From Oscheius dolichura (lineage: Eukaryota > Nematoda > Chromadorea > Rhabditida > Rhabditidae), in the NCBI GenBank assembly GCA_932521035.1, contig OW051492.1:1178001-1242000 (forward strand): DNA of 64,000 nucleotides, in the 5' to 3' direction. The notes under the pieces were generated by a model, which was given only the letters and a program-made list of their open reading frames with translations, did not search any database and was not told the origin of the DNA. Shown one piece after another: positions 32,032-43,387 of the stretch. Made by a program: the position numbers and the translations under genes. Positions within the stretch are counted from its first letter, which is position 1. Each line of letters opens with the position of its first letter.

Positions 32032-35000
32032 TATGTTTCGTTTTCATAAGTGGCTGCTGTTTTTTGTTCTCTTGTCCACACCTGGTGGTGAAAGTCATTG
32101 CACCGCTGATCGGATTGTTGCCAATGCAACAAAAAGAGGAAACGACACAGCGGAGAGAGCACGACTGGCCGCTGGTGCTGAAAGAAGACGGGCTAGAAGA
32201 GCAGTCGCCTATGCAGAAGAAGAGGAGAGTGGTACGTTTTTTAGAAGATACGATTCAGTTTTGTAGATGATGATAGAAGTGGTGCTGATGGTGATGAATA
32301 CCTGACATCTCAGCAGACACGAAATAAGAAGGTCAATGTGAATCGGAAGAAGAGGAGCAAGAGGTCAGGAGAAGGAGTGTCCAGAAAGCGGAAGCCTGTT
32401 CCGGCAAAAAAGGAGCCTGTATCAAAGAAGAGAGGACGCCCTGTCTCACAACCGGATCTGGACGATAGCATGCCAGCTAAAGCAAGCAGCGTAACTGTTC
32501 CTGCTAGAAGAGGGAGACGGCCGAAAGCGCTTTCCCATGTGGATGTTGATGCGGCCGCTGATCAACCTAGAATCCAGTCACCCAGTACAAAAGATGGAAG
32601 AGGCCAGCAATCGAGTTCCGTTATCGTCCAAAGCGACCTCGATCTGGGAGTTGTTCAACTGGGGGAGCTCTTCTTGATTACTCCACAAAGGACTGCTCGC
32701 AATCCAAAGGCAGTTGACATAGAGGATGAGTGGAGCGAAGTGAAGGATTCAATGTCTGCAACGGAAGACGTAGAGGGTCCATCATGGGAGTCATCACGCC
32801 GCCGAGCTGACCGTGAACGAGACGAAAGGGATCTCAATAGGGAAAGTCGAGACCGAGTCGCGAAGTTCCGTTCCCGCGAAGAAGCAGAAAGCGATACAGA
32901 TGATAGTCTCGACGATATTCCTTCTCCTCGTGAGTTACTTTCTCCTTTCCACACAATCCATTTATTTTTAAGGCAGTTTATCGCCCTGTAGGCTCGGTGA
33001 CACGGAAGAATGCCCATTCTGCTCGGCAGAGCATTACCCCGGCGGCCGTGTGTGCTGTGATAAAGGAACTGTTTTATCAAGCCTATGAGAAAATATCCCA
33101 TGGAATTGGAGAAGTTGATCTTCGGCAAAGGCGTCAATGCCAAAAAGTTTCGTGGCCAGATTCTCTCCTACAACAACGCCTACTCCTTTGCCAGTATTCA
33201 ATACAACAGGATCCCAGCAGCCGCACACGGTGTGCAGTCGATGAAAGTGCAAGGTGAGATTTACAGTTTACAAATATCGCCTGCTTCCAGGAAATCCCGG
33301 GCATTTCCCATCCTGTGCCTTGCCTTTTGCCAATAATGACCCTGTTTATGGAAATGTGTATTTGTATCACGGCCAGGATTCGGAGAACATGCGACTAAAC
33401 GTCTATAACAAACTGGACAAGGAGATCATCCGTGATTTGGACGTGTGTATGAATCGGGACAACCGCTTCGCCCATTACTACAGGAATTTGGGAGAGTTGA
33501 TAAAGGAAGAGGAGAAGAACACTGCGGGCAGTGGAAATTACGTTAGGATGAAAATTGTCAATGCCAACGAAGTCGATAAGACCCGGCTTCAAGCCCATAA
33601 AGGAGTCTATCGAAAGGTAATCACAATCAACTGGCAGCTAACCTCATTTATTCAGGTGCTTCAAGGTGGAGATCACGTGGCTCTGTTCTTTCAAGCCTCC
33701 ACGGAACAAGATGTCAAATTGCCCGGTCTCATAATTTATCCCAGAAGGAGCAAAAACGCCATGTTATCTCTATTTCCATGGGACCCGAAGGCCACTCCCT
33801 TGTGCTATCCTATCCTCTGCCCTTATGGTGAATATGCCTATGGCCACAAGCTGTACTCTCTGATGAAAGGAAGAAGCTAAATTTCCGCGAAAGGCTGGAA
33901 TTGTATGCAGTGGAGAATTTGGAGGAGGCGAAGCTGTGGGAGGTCAATCTGGATGCCACAAGTCTTATTGGCAACTCTGGCCCCAGTATAATGGTGGATG
34001 ATGTTGGCTTCGTCGACGAGGAAGTGGTTCAACATGAATATGATGCTGAAGATGATTTGAGATTCGCGAACGAAATCAGTGAAGACAGTGAAGATGGCGA
34101 AGAAGAGTGCTCCAAAGAGAGAGAGGCTGGACGGAGAGATGCCCACGGCTACAAGAATACAACAGCAGAAGATGTTGTCGATTGTGATATGAACGAAGAA
34201 GACCACGAGATGGATTTTCAAGATGCGATAGCTCCTGCTTTCAATCCTATCCAGTCAAATGACTGGAATGACGACGAGCCGAGCGGTACAGAAGTTCAAG
34301 AGGAGAATGGCCGAGCGAATGATAGCCATATCAATCAAAACGAAGCATCCGGTGAAGCCGTAGAAGATACTGCAGAGGTGGATGAAACTGAAATAGGAGA
34401 GAATGGATCACAGAAGACTGGGCCACGGCTTTATGCCTCTCTCAAGCAATATGTGGCATATGTCTACCAGAGGAGGAAGCTGATTGCCAATAGATTTCTC
34501 AGAGGCGATAAGCTTGGGCAGCTCTTCTTAATAGACCATTTTATGAGAATGCTGAGTCAACGGTACAATTTTATCCGAGAGAAATGCGCCGAATACATGA
34601 CCAGCACGAAGGCCAAGATGTTGAAGGCTCGCCAAAGACTGGCTGATAAACTGAAGCTTGGAATCACAATTGGCGCCCAATTCTCCGTTCCGCATACTGT
34701 TCCTGGCTCCCCGAGATGGCTTCAGCAGAAGTTTGAGAATGCCGTTGCTATGTGTAACGCTTTCGGACGGCCGGATCTTCGTGACAGCCACTTGTAACGT
34801 GAATTGGCCAGAGATAAAGGTTAGAGCGTCTTTGAATCCCAACAACCATTTTTAGAGCAAAATTGCTTCCGGTGAAACTTGGGCTGACCATCCCTTTTTA
34901 GTCAACGAAGTGTTCAAGAAGAAATTGGACAAATTGATGGAGTTGCTCAATGGAAAAGAAATTGATAAGAAGAGCAGAAAGAGGAACAAAGGACTCTTTG

Positions 35001-36095
35001 GACGTGTGAAGTGGCACACTTACAGTGTGGAGTTCCAGCAGCGGGGCCCACCGCATGCCCACATCGTCGCGTCGCTCAAGAGAAAGCCGAAGAATGTAGT
35101 CCAGATTGATAAGATTTGTCAGGCTGTACTGCCCAAAAACAATCCGAGGCTGAGGAAGTTGGTCGAGGACTTCATGGTGCATAGTCCCTGTGAAGGGAAT
35201 CCTACGGTAATGCTTTGTTCATTGGACTTTTCTATACAAATTTTAGGTATATTGTCGAGTTGGACTGAATCCATCGAAAATCCAGTGCGCGAAGGGGTTC
35301 CCCAAATGTTTCAATGATGGAACCAAGGCTGGTGACAGGTATTACCCTGAATTAGAGAGGCCCAATGATGGAGAGCACTGCTCGAAGAATAAGAAAGCCG
35401 ACAACCGGTACATCGTACCGTATAATACCCAGCTTCTGACCTTCTGGGAAGGTCACATAAATATCGAAGTGATCTCCGCCCTCAGCATCGTCAAATATAT
35501 TTTCAAATACCTTTTTAAAGTAAGAACAAGAGTGATTTCTTGTAAACTAGACCAATTCCAGGGTTTTGACCGTGCTCTGGTGGAGATTGCAACGGGGGCG
35601 GATTCTTTGGACAAAAATGCCATGACGATCGACGGCCATCTTGTACTTCCGAAGAATATCAAGATACCAGAAGGAATGCTGAAACAAAGGAGAGAAGATG
35701 CCAAGAAGCTGTTGCGAAAGAGAGGAATCCCTTTGGTAGACAAAGATGGAAGACCGACTGTCGTTTATAACGAGTTTTGGATAGTGGAAGATATGAGGGC
35801 TGTTACTTCCTGCGAAGCCGCCTGGGAGTTTGCTGGCTACGAGCGCCATTCAGCCTCTCATATGGTCGTCAACAACAGCATCCACGCGGAGAACGAGGAG
35901 AGACTGTTCTACACAGCAGAAGGACAAGAGGAGATGTTGACCTCTCCAACAAAGTACTCCTGCAAAGGAGGCAACCTTGGAGAGGTTGACGATTTTCACG
36001 TTATGTTTTGTGCCAGTTGTTCCCCCATCTTCACCCTCGCGGTGAAGATGGGGTTTTTTCCTTCCCTCCCGCTCCCATTCTTTGTATTTATGTGA
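32032..36095 (+). pseudogene. Helitron-type Rep gene, frameshifted, helicase missing
   Basis: An N-terminal basic region has two AT-hook-like cores (KKRGRPVS, ARRGRRPKA), then a Cys motif (EECPFCSAEH ... CC). The Helitron-like N domain follows: KFRGQILSYNNAYSFASI, GNPGHFPSCALPFANNDPVY, LIIYPRRSKN, FLIDHFMRMLSQRYNFIREK, VPGSPRWLQQKFENAVAMC and VTATCNVNWPEI. The HUH motif reads RGPPHAHIVASL (~35043) and the two-tyrosine region SIVKYIFKYLFK (~35490). There are one-base frame breaks near 33078 and 34780, though some may be unrecognised introns. Coding similarity fades after NNSIHAENEERLFYTAEGQ; the SF1/Pif1 helicase half is absent, so it cannot drive rolling-circle transposition alone. The reading frame runs into the first of three stem-loops. 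It encodes only remnants of a transposon protein. Confidence 0.8.
36023..36053 (+). terminator. Stem-loop 1 of a three-member set
   Basis: A 13-bp perfect stem (5' arm CCCCATCTTCACC) encloses the five-base loop CTCGC. It lies at the 3' end of the Rep remnant. A pyrimidine-rich tract and AATAAA at 36119-36124 follow, 66 bp on, which suggests a 3'-UTR element. Positions 5-7 differ from stem-loops 2 and 3 but still pair. Confidence 0.75.
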
Positions 36096-36316
36096 TGTCT
36101 TTCTTACTTCACTTGTTGAATAAAAACGCTCTATTTCTGCAGCTTCTTTGCTCTATTGCATCGACAAGCCAGTAGTGTGGATATTCGGATTGGCTCAATG
36201 TATCAAGAAGGTTTTGCTCTACTAGATATCTCACAGAAGAACTAATACACGGGTAAAACTGGGCAAATCTAGGCGCCCCTTCCACAAGGGCGTCTTCCAT
36301 AAAAACTGGGCAAATC

Positions 36317-36951
36317 TAGATGTCATTGTCAATGCGGCCAATGCCCAGCTTCTACATGGCGGAGGAGTCGATGGGATCGTTCGGACTGCTTGTGGTGCTG
36401 CTGAGATAAACGAAGCGACGAAGGAGATTTGCAAAGGACTTCCTAAAAATCGACTCGGTCCTGGACAAGTGGTATCTACCAGTGCCTTTCGGCTGAAACG
36501 ATACAAGAAGGTTTACCACACTGCCGCTCCGATCATTTCACATGGAAAACTGCCGTCAAGAGGTGAAGAAGAGCATCTGCGATCTTGTTACTTCAACAGT
36601 CTGCTTCTGGCCGACCAGGATGGATGCAAGAGCATCGCCTTCCCTCTTTTGGGAATAGGAATTTATAATTATGACGAGGAGAAGGGCATGGCTGTGGCTC
36701 TTCAAGCTATTTATGCTTTCTTCGAGAGTTTCCCGAACACGGGAATAGAGCGTGTACATCTTGTGGCAATCAGTTCAGCAGTGATGAGCCGACTTCAACA
36801 TTTGGCTGGCGGGTTGAATCGACTTCAACTGGACTCAGTATCCGCACGGATGGCAAGACATCGCTTGGAGAATAGGCTGATTCGGGACCGACAAGACAAC
36901 AGAAGCTGTTCTTTGCCCGGTGTTAGCTTAAATGTAACGTCCTTTGTGTAG
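36317..36951 (+). CDS. Macrodomain (ADP-ribose-binding) protein
   Basis: The open frame reads DVIVNAANAQLLHGGGVDG, the macrodomain ADP-ribose-binding signature (Asn-Ala-Ala-Asn and a Gly-rich turn). It continues with RLGPGQVVSTSAF, KKVYHTAAPI, a second loop SIAFPLLGIGIYNYDEEKG (matching the usual FPxxGxGxYGY strand), and a basic C-terminal tail. Macrodomains bind or hydrolyse ADP-ribose marks. The frame is open upstream to about 36226 and runs through the right end of repeat C (RRPFHKGVFHKNWANLD), so the true start is unclear and the first beta strand may be missing or replaced. TAG at 36949-36951 is 4 bp before stem-loop 2. It may be a captured host gene on the Helitron-type island. Confidence 0.7.
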
Positions 36952-36955
36952 TCCA

Positions 36956-36986
36956 CCCCGTCTTCACCCTCGCGGTGAAGGCGGGG
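36956..36986 (+). terminator. Stem-loop 2 of a three-member set
   Basis: 5' arm CCCCGTCTTCACC pairs over 13 bp (one G-T) with the 3' arm around loop CTCGC, 4 bp after the macrodomain stop. Relative to stem-loop 1, the fifth pair changed from A-T to G-C on both sides. AATAAA follows at 37041-37046. Confidence 0.75.
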
Positions 36987-37209
36987 CTTCTGTCTTCACC
37001 CTCTCCCTTCTCCATTTATTTCTTATTTGTATATTTCTTCAATAAAACCTGTGTTCAGTAGTATTGTTTGTAAGAGTTGAATTTGGTGGGCTGAAGAAGG
37101 GTGGCGGGGATAAAACAAGGGATATTGCAAGAAAATCTCGGTTTACACTTGTTAATTTCGGGTTATTTTGCAAAATAAACCATTCATCAACTACCTTTGC
37201 TCCAAGATG

Positions 37210-37693
37210 AACTTTTCCCGAAAGCTCCGAGAAGTTGCTGTGAGTGTTTATATGGATATCAATTAAATGAGTACAGAGATTGAAACCTAGCCCTCCGCCG
37301 ACCAGCAGAATTTTCCACGAAAAATTGAACATCCTGAAGCGTCTCCTGAACGTGCCGGACAAGATCTGCGCCTTCTTCAGGAGCCATGACCGCTCGATGC
37401 GCAACCACGTCGACGCTCAAGAAGCGCACATCAAGAACTGCTCTGCCTTGATGTTCAGATCGGCCGAGCTCATTGACGAGTTGAAGAAGAAGCTGAGGTG
37501 GCATTAAAAGATGAAGGGATAGGAATTATTCAATTATAGCGAGAAAGAAGAAGAACTCCGTGAGGCCAATAAGAAGGTTGGAGATTTGGAGGACATGGTT
37601 TTCCAAAGTGGGGCTGATCTCCACCTTCTTGATACGACAGCTGAAGAAGAACCCGGACCCGGAGCCGGAGAAGAAGAAGAAATGGAAGAATGA
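37210..37693 (+). CDS. Small coiled-coil protein with acidic tail
   Basis: ATG lies just after CTCCAAG. Exons of about 37207-37239, 37277-37498 and 37545-37693 join in phase (introns 37 and about 44 bp) for about 136 aa: MNFSRKLREVA, then LNILKRLLNVPDKICAFF, then a heptad-like region (AELIDELKKKLSEKEEELRE) and an acidic end (TTAEEEPGPGAGEEEEMEE). No family is recognised. TGA at 37691-37693 precedes stem-loop 3 by 12 bp, the same arrangement as in the macrodomain gene, so the two may share origin or 3'-end processing. Confidence 0.5.
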
Positions 37694-37705
37694 TCTCCGT
37701 CGCTG

Positions 37706-37736
37706 CCCTGTTCCTACCCTCGTGGTGGGAACAGGG
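37706..37736 (+). terminator. Stem-loop 3 of a three-member set
   Basis: 5' arm CCCTGTTCCTACC pairs over 13 bp (one T-G) around loop CTCGT. The stem sequence differs from stem-loops 1 and 2 at five or more positions, yet every pair is kept, and the ACC-CTCG-GGT apex is shared. It lies 12 bp after the coiled-coil ORF stop. No clear AATAAA follows. Confidence 0.7.
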
Positions 37737-37775
37737 ATTTCTTTCCCATAAACTGTTTATTTACCGTTTTTTACT

Positions 37776-37842
37776 GTTTTCAACTGGTAATCAGACTCTT
37801 TTCAACTGGTAATCAGACTCTTTTCAACTGGTAATCAGACTC
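37776..37842 (+). repeat. 22-bp tandem repeat, three units
   Basis: The unit TTTTCAACTGGTAATCAGACTC is repeated three times (third copy complete) between stem-loop 3 and repeat C copies. Confidence 0.9.
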
Positions 37843-38530
37843 GAATAAGCCCTTTTTCCATAGCCAGCCGGGTTTGGTCAGCCGGCGGTCAGAATGGCTA
37901 AGCTTTTCGTTTTGTCAAAGCCTGGGATTTCGACCAAAACCAGCGGCACAGGGAGATTCTAACGCGGGGCTTAGACCCACGCCTGCAACCTGAGACTGGA
38001 ACGCGAGCCTAGGCTCTTGCCCGCGAGCATAACTGGGTCAGCCTAGGTTTATTCTTGGTTAAGCTCTGGCGCATCACAGTGAGGAATGCTTCGGTCAGCC
38101 TATGGTTAAAATGGTCTGGGATTGGTCTAAGCCGGGGATCTCGACCAAAACCAACAGAACGGGGGACTCTAACGCGGAGCCTCCCCCAACACAAAACGGG
38201 GGCGTCGCCTTCCACAACTTTTTTGGGAGCGTCGCCTTCTTCCATAAAAAGATAACCCCCTAGATAACCTCAGGAAATTTTTCCGCGTAACAGTGACGAA
38301 TCGACAGCACTTTACCAAAGTTAAGCCCTTTTTCCATAGCCAGCCGGGTTCGGTCGGCCTATGGTTAAAATGGTCTGGGATTGGTCAAAGCCGGGGATCT
38401 CGACCAAAACCAACAGAACGGGAGACTCTAACGCGGAGCCTCCGCCAACACAAAACGGGGGCGTCGGCCGGCCAAGGCTCCCCTTTCACAAGGGCGTCTT
38501 CCATAAAAACTGGGCACTTCTAGTCACCCT
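37843..38530. mobile_element. Repeat C, copies 3 and 4 (internally duplicated)
   Basis: Two partial copies: about 37843-38270 and 38283-38521. Each has CCATAGCCAGCCGGGTT(T/C)GG, a related GGTTAAAATGGTCTGGGATT segment, AACACAAAACGGGGGCGTC and the right end CTTCCATAAAAA. The two are more like each other than like copies 1 and 2, suggesting local duplication. Confidence 0.7.
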
Positions 38531-38755
38531 ACTATAATAACAATTCTTGTCGTCGACTTGAAATTCCGTTACAAATAAATTTCACGGTACAAACCACACA
38601 AAAATTATTGCGACAACGCTTCTGCTACGGTTGCGTAGCTTTTTAGATAAGGATCAAAAAACACAAAACACCACATTTTCAACAATTTTTGAAATGAATC
38701 CTCTTGAATAGGAATACTTTAAATGGAGGGAAAGATTTATTTGTTTAATAGGGGA

Positions 38756-40008
38756 TTACTCTGTGGAATTAGAAAGGATATCAGCCAAATGGCGGGGAAT
38801 AACAATTGATGGCATACCACGGCACACATTGGGAAGCAGGGGACCCTCTCTCCAGCTTTTTCCATTAAATATTTCAGTTTTAGCGAGATCTTCTGTGTCA
38901 TTCTCTCCTCCAATTACAAAAATCTCATTGTCAAGGACTGTTGCAGAAAATCTATCTCGAGGTTGTTTCATTGGCGGCAGTTGTTTCCATGTTCTTTTTC
39001 CTTCTAGATTACTCACTTCCCGTACAGTATTGACTTGTGTCTTTCCATCATACCCTCCCATTAAAATGAGATTATTTCCATAAGAAACGAGGGAATGATG
39101 AGAAAGAGGTGTTGGCATATCATTCATCTCCGTCCAGACACCACTCTCCGGGTCGAAACATTCCACACTTTTCAAACGATTCGAATCACCATATCCACCA
39201 CAGACAATGAATTTGCCATTATGAACTGCTGCAGCTGTATAACATCGAGAATATTTCATGTCCCTAAAATATTGATTAGCCCTGATTGAGCCTTGTATCA
39301 GATGTTGTATCATCTCGTTTGAGAGACGAAGCGGCCGTTGGAAACCGAACAGAAGAGAAAAATTGGGGAAAGTATTCAACTCACGGCATTTTAATCCATT
39401 TGTTCTCCTTCGGATCATATCTTTCCACACTTTTAGATGACGTCAATTCCTCCAAACACCCAGATGGATCCATTCCATTCCACACTACTATTTGAAATAC
39501 TACATCGTTTCTCATTCATATCGGCCAATCGTATCCATTTCAATGTTTTGTTATCCAATTTGTATAATTCTTTCTCCATGTCCAAATCACCAAATATATA
39601 GATCTCTCCATCCAGATATACTGCACCTCCGGTATCAAGTTCTTTCGGTAATTCCAACGGCAATTTCGAACCATCTGTCTTCTTTCAAAATGACCATTTC
39701 ATCTGTTTCTATGCCATCTTTATATCCTCCAAGGACTAAAATCTAAAAGAATGTTAATTATTCTCTTCCCCAATACCCCACCGTTCCCTTATCCACTTGT
39801 CCTGGGATCAATTGTCTTTTTTCTTCCTGTAAAGCCGTTATAGCATCGGAAACTGAAATTTCTCTCGAGTTCTAAAAGGTTTCAATGATTTCTCACCCCC
39901 TTGTTGCTTGTCGGATACTTCTTTCAATCTCCCTGAAAAGTCATTTCGTATGCAACTCAAGCCATCTTCTGTCGGGTGGATATTCGCTTCAGAAGGATTA
40001 GTTGCCAT
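38756..40008 (-). pseudogene. Kelch-repeat protein gene with two apparent frameshifts
   Basis: From ATG 40008: exons ~39938-40008, ~39827-39912, ~39440-39741, ~39385-39435 and 38756-39263. Kelch blades are clear: ILVLGGYKDG, GGAVYLDGEIYIFGD, SVEWNGSIWVFGG, SVERYDPKENKWIKM, AAAVHNGKFIVCGGYGDSN, GNNLILMGGYDGK and LDNEIFVIGG. Frame changes by one base near 39663 (between WFE and LPLELPKEL) and again near 39436 (between WVFGGIDV and SSKSVERYDP), inside blades and without usable intron signals. Either the gene is decaying or the assembly has two indels. No BTB or BACK domain is obvious in the short N-terminus, so it looks like a truncated Kelch-like protein. Confidence 0.75.
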
Positions 40009-40359
40009 TAGAGTAGCTGAAATAGTTTATGGAAAGGTTGAGAAATGGGAAAAGTCGATTTGAACAAGGGAGCAGGCAGCCAACGTCGTCCTTGATAAGG
40101 GATACTTTGATAAGAAACGGAAATTGTTGCGGCTGTCGCGTTTGCCAGTGTTTGGATATTATAATTTTTTGCCAGCAATTAGGATCACAACAGTTTTAGC
40201 CGGCTACCTTCACAGATTATTGAGAAAAAAAAAGAAAAGCTTGACCGTGCTCGGCCCCCCTTCCTCCAGAGCCGACTCCCCCTTCTCCATTCTCCTGCCC
40301 AGCGCCTTCGTCAGACGATGTTGCACCTGCCCCTAGGCATTCTCTTTTCGGATCAAAAT

Positions 40360-40480
40360 TTGACAGTCGAAAAAGATCAAACGGTCGAAACGTTCTGCTT
40401 CTCTCTCATTTGACCGGTCAATCTGAACAAACGACAGGTCATACAGACGGACATCTGCCTATTATTAGGGTAGGACTAGG
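40360..40480. repeat. Repeat D segment (also at 47740-47830)
   Basis: CGTTCTGCTTCTCTCTCATT, GACAGGTCATAC and CCTATTATTAGGGTA recur with few changes at 47740-47825, inside a larger inverted-repeat element there. Upstream GC-rich GAGCCGACTCCCCCTTC resembles 48050-48115. Confidence 0.6.
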
Positions 40481-40489
40481 AAGCCGGTC

Positions 40490-41700
40490 GGTGTGGGGCC
40501 GTGCGCGGTTCTTGCCCGCTTTTGGAGAGGTTCTGAGTGCGTAGTGTGCTTCCGAGACGTGTAATTAGAATAAATAGACGTAAAACTAAAAAGCAAAAGT
40601 GTTTGACCGCGACTGGAGTCGAAACCGCGACCAGGGAACACATCGTTAGTACATTCCAGTGCTATTCCCCCGTCTTATGACGTCATTGAAACAATTTTAT
40701 CTACCGAGTTTCGGCTAGAAAACTAGCAGAAAGGGGAATATGGGGCATTATTCAATAGGAAAGGGAGAAAAAGAAAGTCAGAGCGAAATATAACCCATTT
40801 TCCAAGACTAAAGACCCAAATGAAGCATTTTATAATTTAATTGACTAACCATTCAGCCGAACTCCTTAAAAAATCGGCATTTATAGGTTTGTCGAAGAAT
40901 ATATAGAATAGAACACATCTTGTATAGAATGACTAGGGGTGTGGAGAAATTCAAGCTTTTAGAGAGGCGAAAAGGACGGAAATTGTGGCTTATCGTCTAG
41001 GCAAACAAGATAACTATTCTTTGGCAAACAGTCCTTTATTTTTTTCGGTTTAGCTGAATATTCATAAGGGAAGAGCTAGAGAAAATTTGGTTGATATTAC
41101 ATTACCAGCTTCGGGAAGTTTTAGCGCGTTTGCCGTCAAATCTGTTCGTTTTTTGCGCATTTGTGCTTACCCTGAATTTTTCACACATAGCATCGGTCTG
41201 AAATTTGACTGGGAGATACCGTAGATCCGTCTCTGTATCTGGGTTTTTAGTTTATCGAAAATGGTTCAGAAATAGCCGAGATATTGTGGATGGAACTCCC
41301 CAAACTTTCTAATTCTCCTAATAAGGGCTAGTTGCTGCATTTTTGTACACAATATACGATTTCTCTTTCAACCATTCGAACCGGCAAAGGACTACTGTAG
41401 TCGTCAAATATTGGCACAAACCTTCCGTTACTACTCAAAATCCCTGGATATGGGTTGCGGTAGCCGAAATAGTCCGATTCTCGTGCCAAGCAAAGGGAAC
41501 ACCTTTTCCGCCCCTCTAATCATATAATTTATTACTTACTTACATAAATAAGGCATAAAATAAGTGGATATTATAAAAATTGCATATAAAGGCACTCGGA
41601 AAAGGCACAAAAACCATGGGGAATCATTTAAAACCAGTGGATATAAGGCAAGAGAGAAACAGGGGGTAATTGCCGCCAAAATGGCTAGATAACATCATGA
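40490..41700. other. Intergenic, no gene seen
   Basis: About 1.2 kb between the Kelch and Cys-rich genes. Contains a tRNA-like B-box on the minus strand (GGTTTCGACTCCAGTCGCGG, 40605-40632) with a poor A-box, but no coding-like ORF. AT-rich flanks may hold the Kelch gene promoter. Confidence 0.5.
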
Positions 41701-41728
41701 AAAGTCTTGAAAAATTGCTCGGAATTAA

Positions 41729-42662
41729 TTAAAAGGGGGGCCCGTTATCCTGATGGCATCCCTGAGCGTCGTACTGAAGAATGGCCCGAATTTCCAGTGG
41801 CAGAGGGTACATAGCATAGGGAAGATTGGCCCCGCCACAGCGAGGGCAGCTACTATACTGATTGGCGTAGACAACGGCTCTAAAAATGGAATTATATGTC
41901 TCTGAAGAGGCTACAGTAACCCACTCGTAAAGCAAAAGGCATCCGGTACACATAAAGCGGCCATGAGTTAGATGTGGGCCGGGATCCAGGGTCGGGGGAG
42001 CTTGATCTCTCTAAAAAAGATGGTCCCTCTACTGGACTGGAAAGTCAATAACTTACTTGAGGCTGGATCATGTGGTCGCTACCTCCACAAACAAGGCACC
42101 GGCATGGAGGACAATCCGGGGTGGAGGGCACATTCTGCATGGCTTCCTCATCAACGGACGTCGGCGACGCGGAAGTAGAGCCTCTGGACAAATCGGGAAC
42201 TAGAGGGATCTGAACAGTCTATTGGGGACTGGCTTACTGGTGGGGAAAGAATACCTGAGCTTGGCGAATAGGAGCAGAAAGCCAGCCGGAATTGCTAATG
42301 TGGCCAGCTGCACCCGGCTGCGGTTGTGGTGGTGGTGATGGACCGGTGGCATTCTGAAATTGGAACTTCTTCGGGATTCTTTGGAAGAAATGATCAGCTA
42401 TTGTCCATTTTCAACGAATATTCCACGGATTCAAATTTGGCGGGTCGTCTCCGCTATGGGACCTGGTCTGAAAGCTTCCTGGTCCCGTAGCGGAGAGGTT
42501 TTTCTAGGAATATCCATTGGAACTGGACTATAACAGAAGAGCTACCGGGGTGAATATTACCTGTCCCTGATCGGCCACATTCTCAGTCGGAGCCGCTCCC
42601 CTCGGCTGATTCAGTCCGGTGGTGGCCCAAAGGGTAAAGTCGTATCCATGTCTCCCGTTCAT
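41729..42662 (-). CDS. Small Cys-rich (zinc-binding type) protein
   Basis: Exons from ATG 42662: about 42561-42662 (MNGRHGYDFTLWATTGLNQ), about 42256-42354 (Pro/Gly-rich), about 42057-42208 (CPPCRCLVCGGSDHM), about 41892-42011 (RFMCTGCLLLYE) and 41729-41881 (CPRCGGANLPYAMYPLP, ending QDNGPPF). Cys pairs CPPCRC-LVC, CTGC and CPRCGG suggest one or two zinc sites. A TTTTCAG acceptor sits 2 bp before the ATG, as expected for a spliced-leader site. The family is not recognised; a nematode-specific zinc-ribbon-like protein is my best description. Pro/Ser-rich N-terminal half is likely disordered. Confidence 0.6.
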
Positions 42663-43387
42663 GGCTGAAAATTCGTATATAGAAATTGGTTAGTGAACAA
42701 GATTTGAAAAGGGCTCCACTGCCCGGTTTCTCAAGAGTCAACTTTTTTCATTATCACGTTGAAAAAAGAAACAGTGCAAAGGGACCTTTAGCTGACTTTT
42801 AAACAGAAGATAAAACATAAAAAGCGCATCAAAATACCGTTCAAATGAGCGTTTTGCCAGGGAGAGGCAACTGCACACTCTTTCTTCTCTCACTCTCTTA
42901 CCCCTGAAATGTCAGCAGCGCGCTGGTGTTTACCACACATAATCACTCTCCGTTACTGGCAGTCGCCCGGGCGCTGGATTACGGTAGCCGATTCCCGTTG
43001 TTTGTCGCCCGGGACCCTGCGCCTCGTTGATCCTCGTCCGTACAGTTGTCCCAACGTGGGTTGTACTCTTTTATATACCGGACAACCGGTCACAAGCGGT
43101 GACCGGGGAAAGAAGAGGAACCAGCTGATCAGTTCAAAAACGTGGAATATTGGGGAAAACACCTTCTTGATCACTTTTAGATGGAAATCTTTCGATTATA
43201 AATGCAATATAAGGGGGAAGAGAAGCATAAGAGAAGAGAAAATAGGAGCTGCTCTAATCTATTCCCACCCAGTTCCTCTCACTTTTATAAACTTCTTCGA
43301 TATCTTATCGAATCGAGCCTGGAATGGCTAGATAACACCTCGATTCGATTCGGTGCTCCGCCCAGCCCTGTGTCCGTATTTAGAATA

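Noticed and set aside
36023-36053. Hairpin 1 as the Helitron 3' terminal hairpin
   Set aside because: Two more hairpins of the same shape follow other ORFs within 1.7 kb, and no CTRR end follows about 10 bp downstream, so a transposon-end role does not explain the set.
37776-37842. CRISPR-like array
   Set aside because: Three contiguous 22-bp units without spacers in a eukaryotic genome; a plain tandem repeat.
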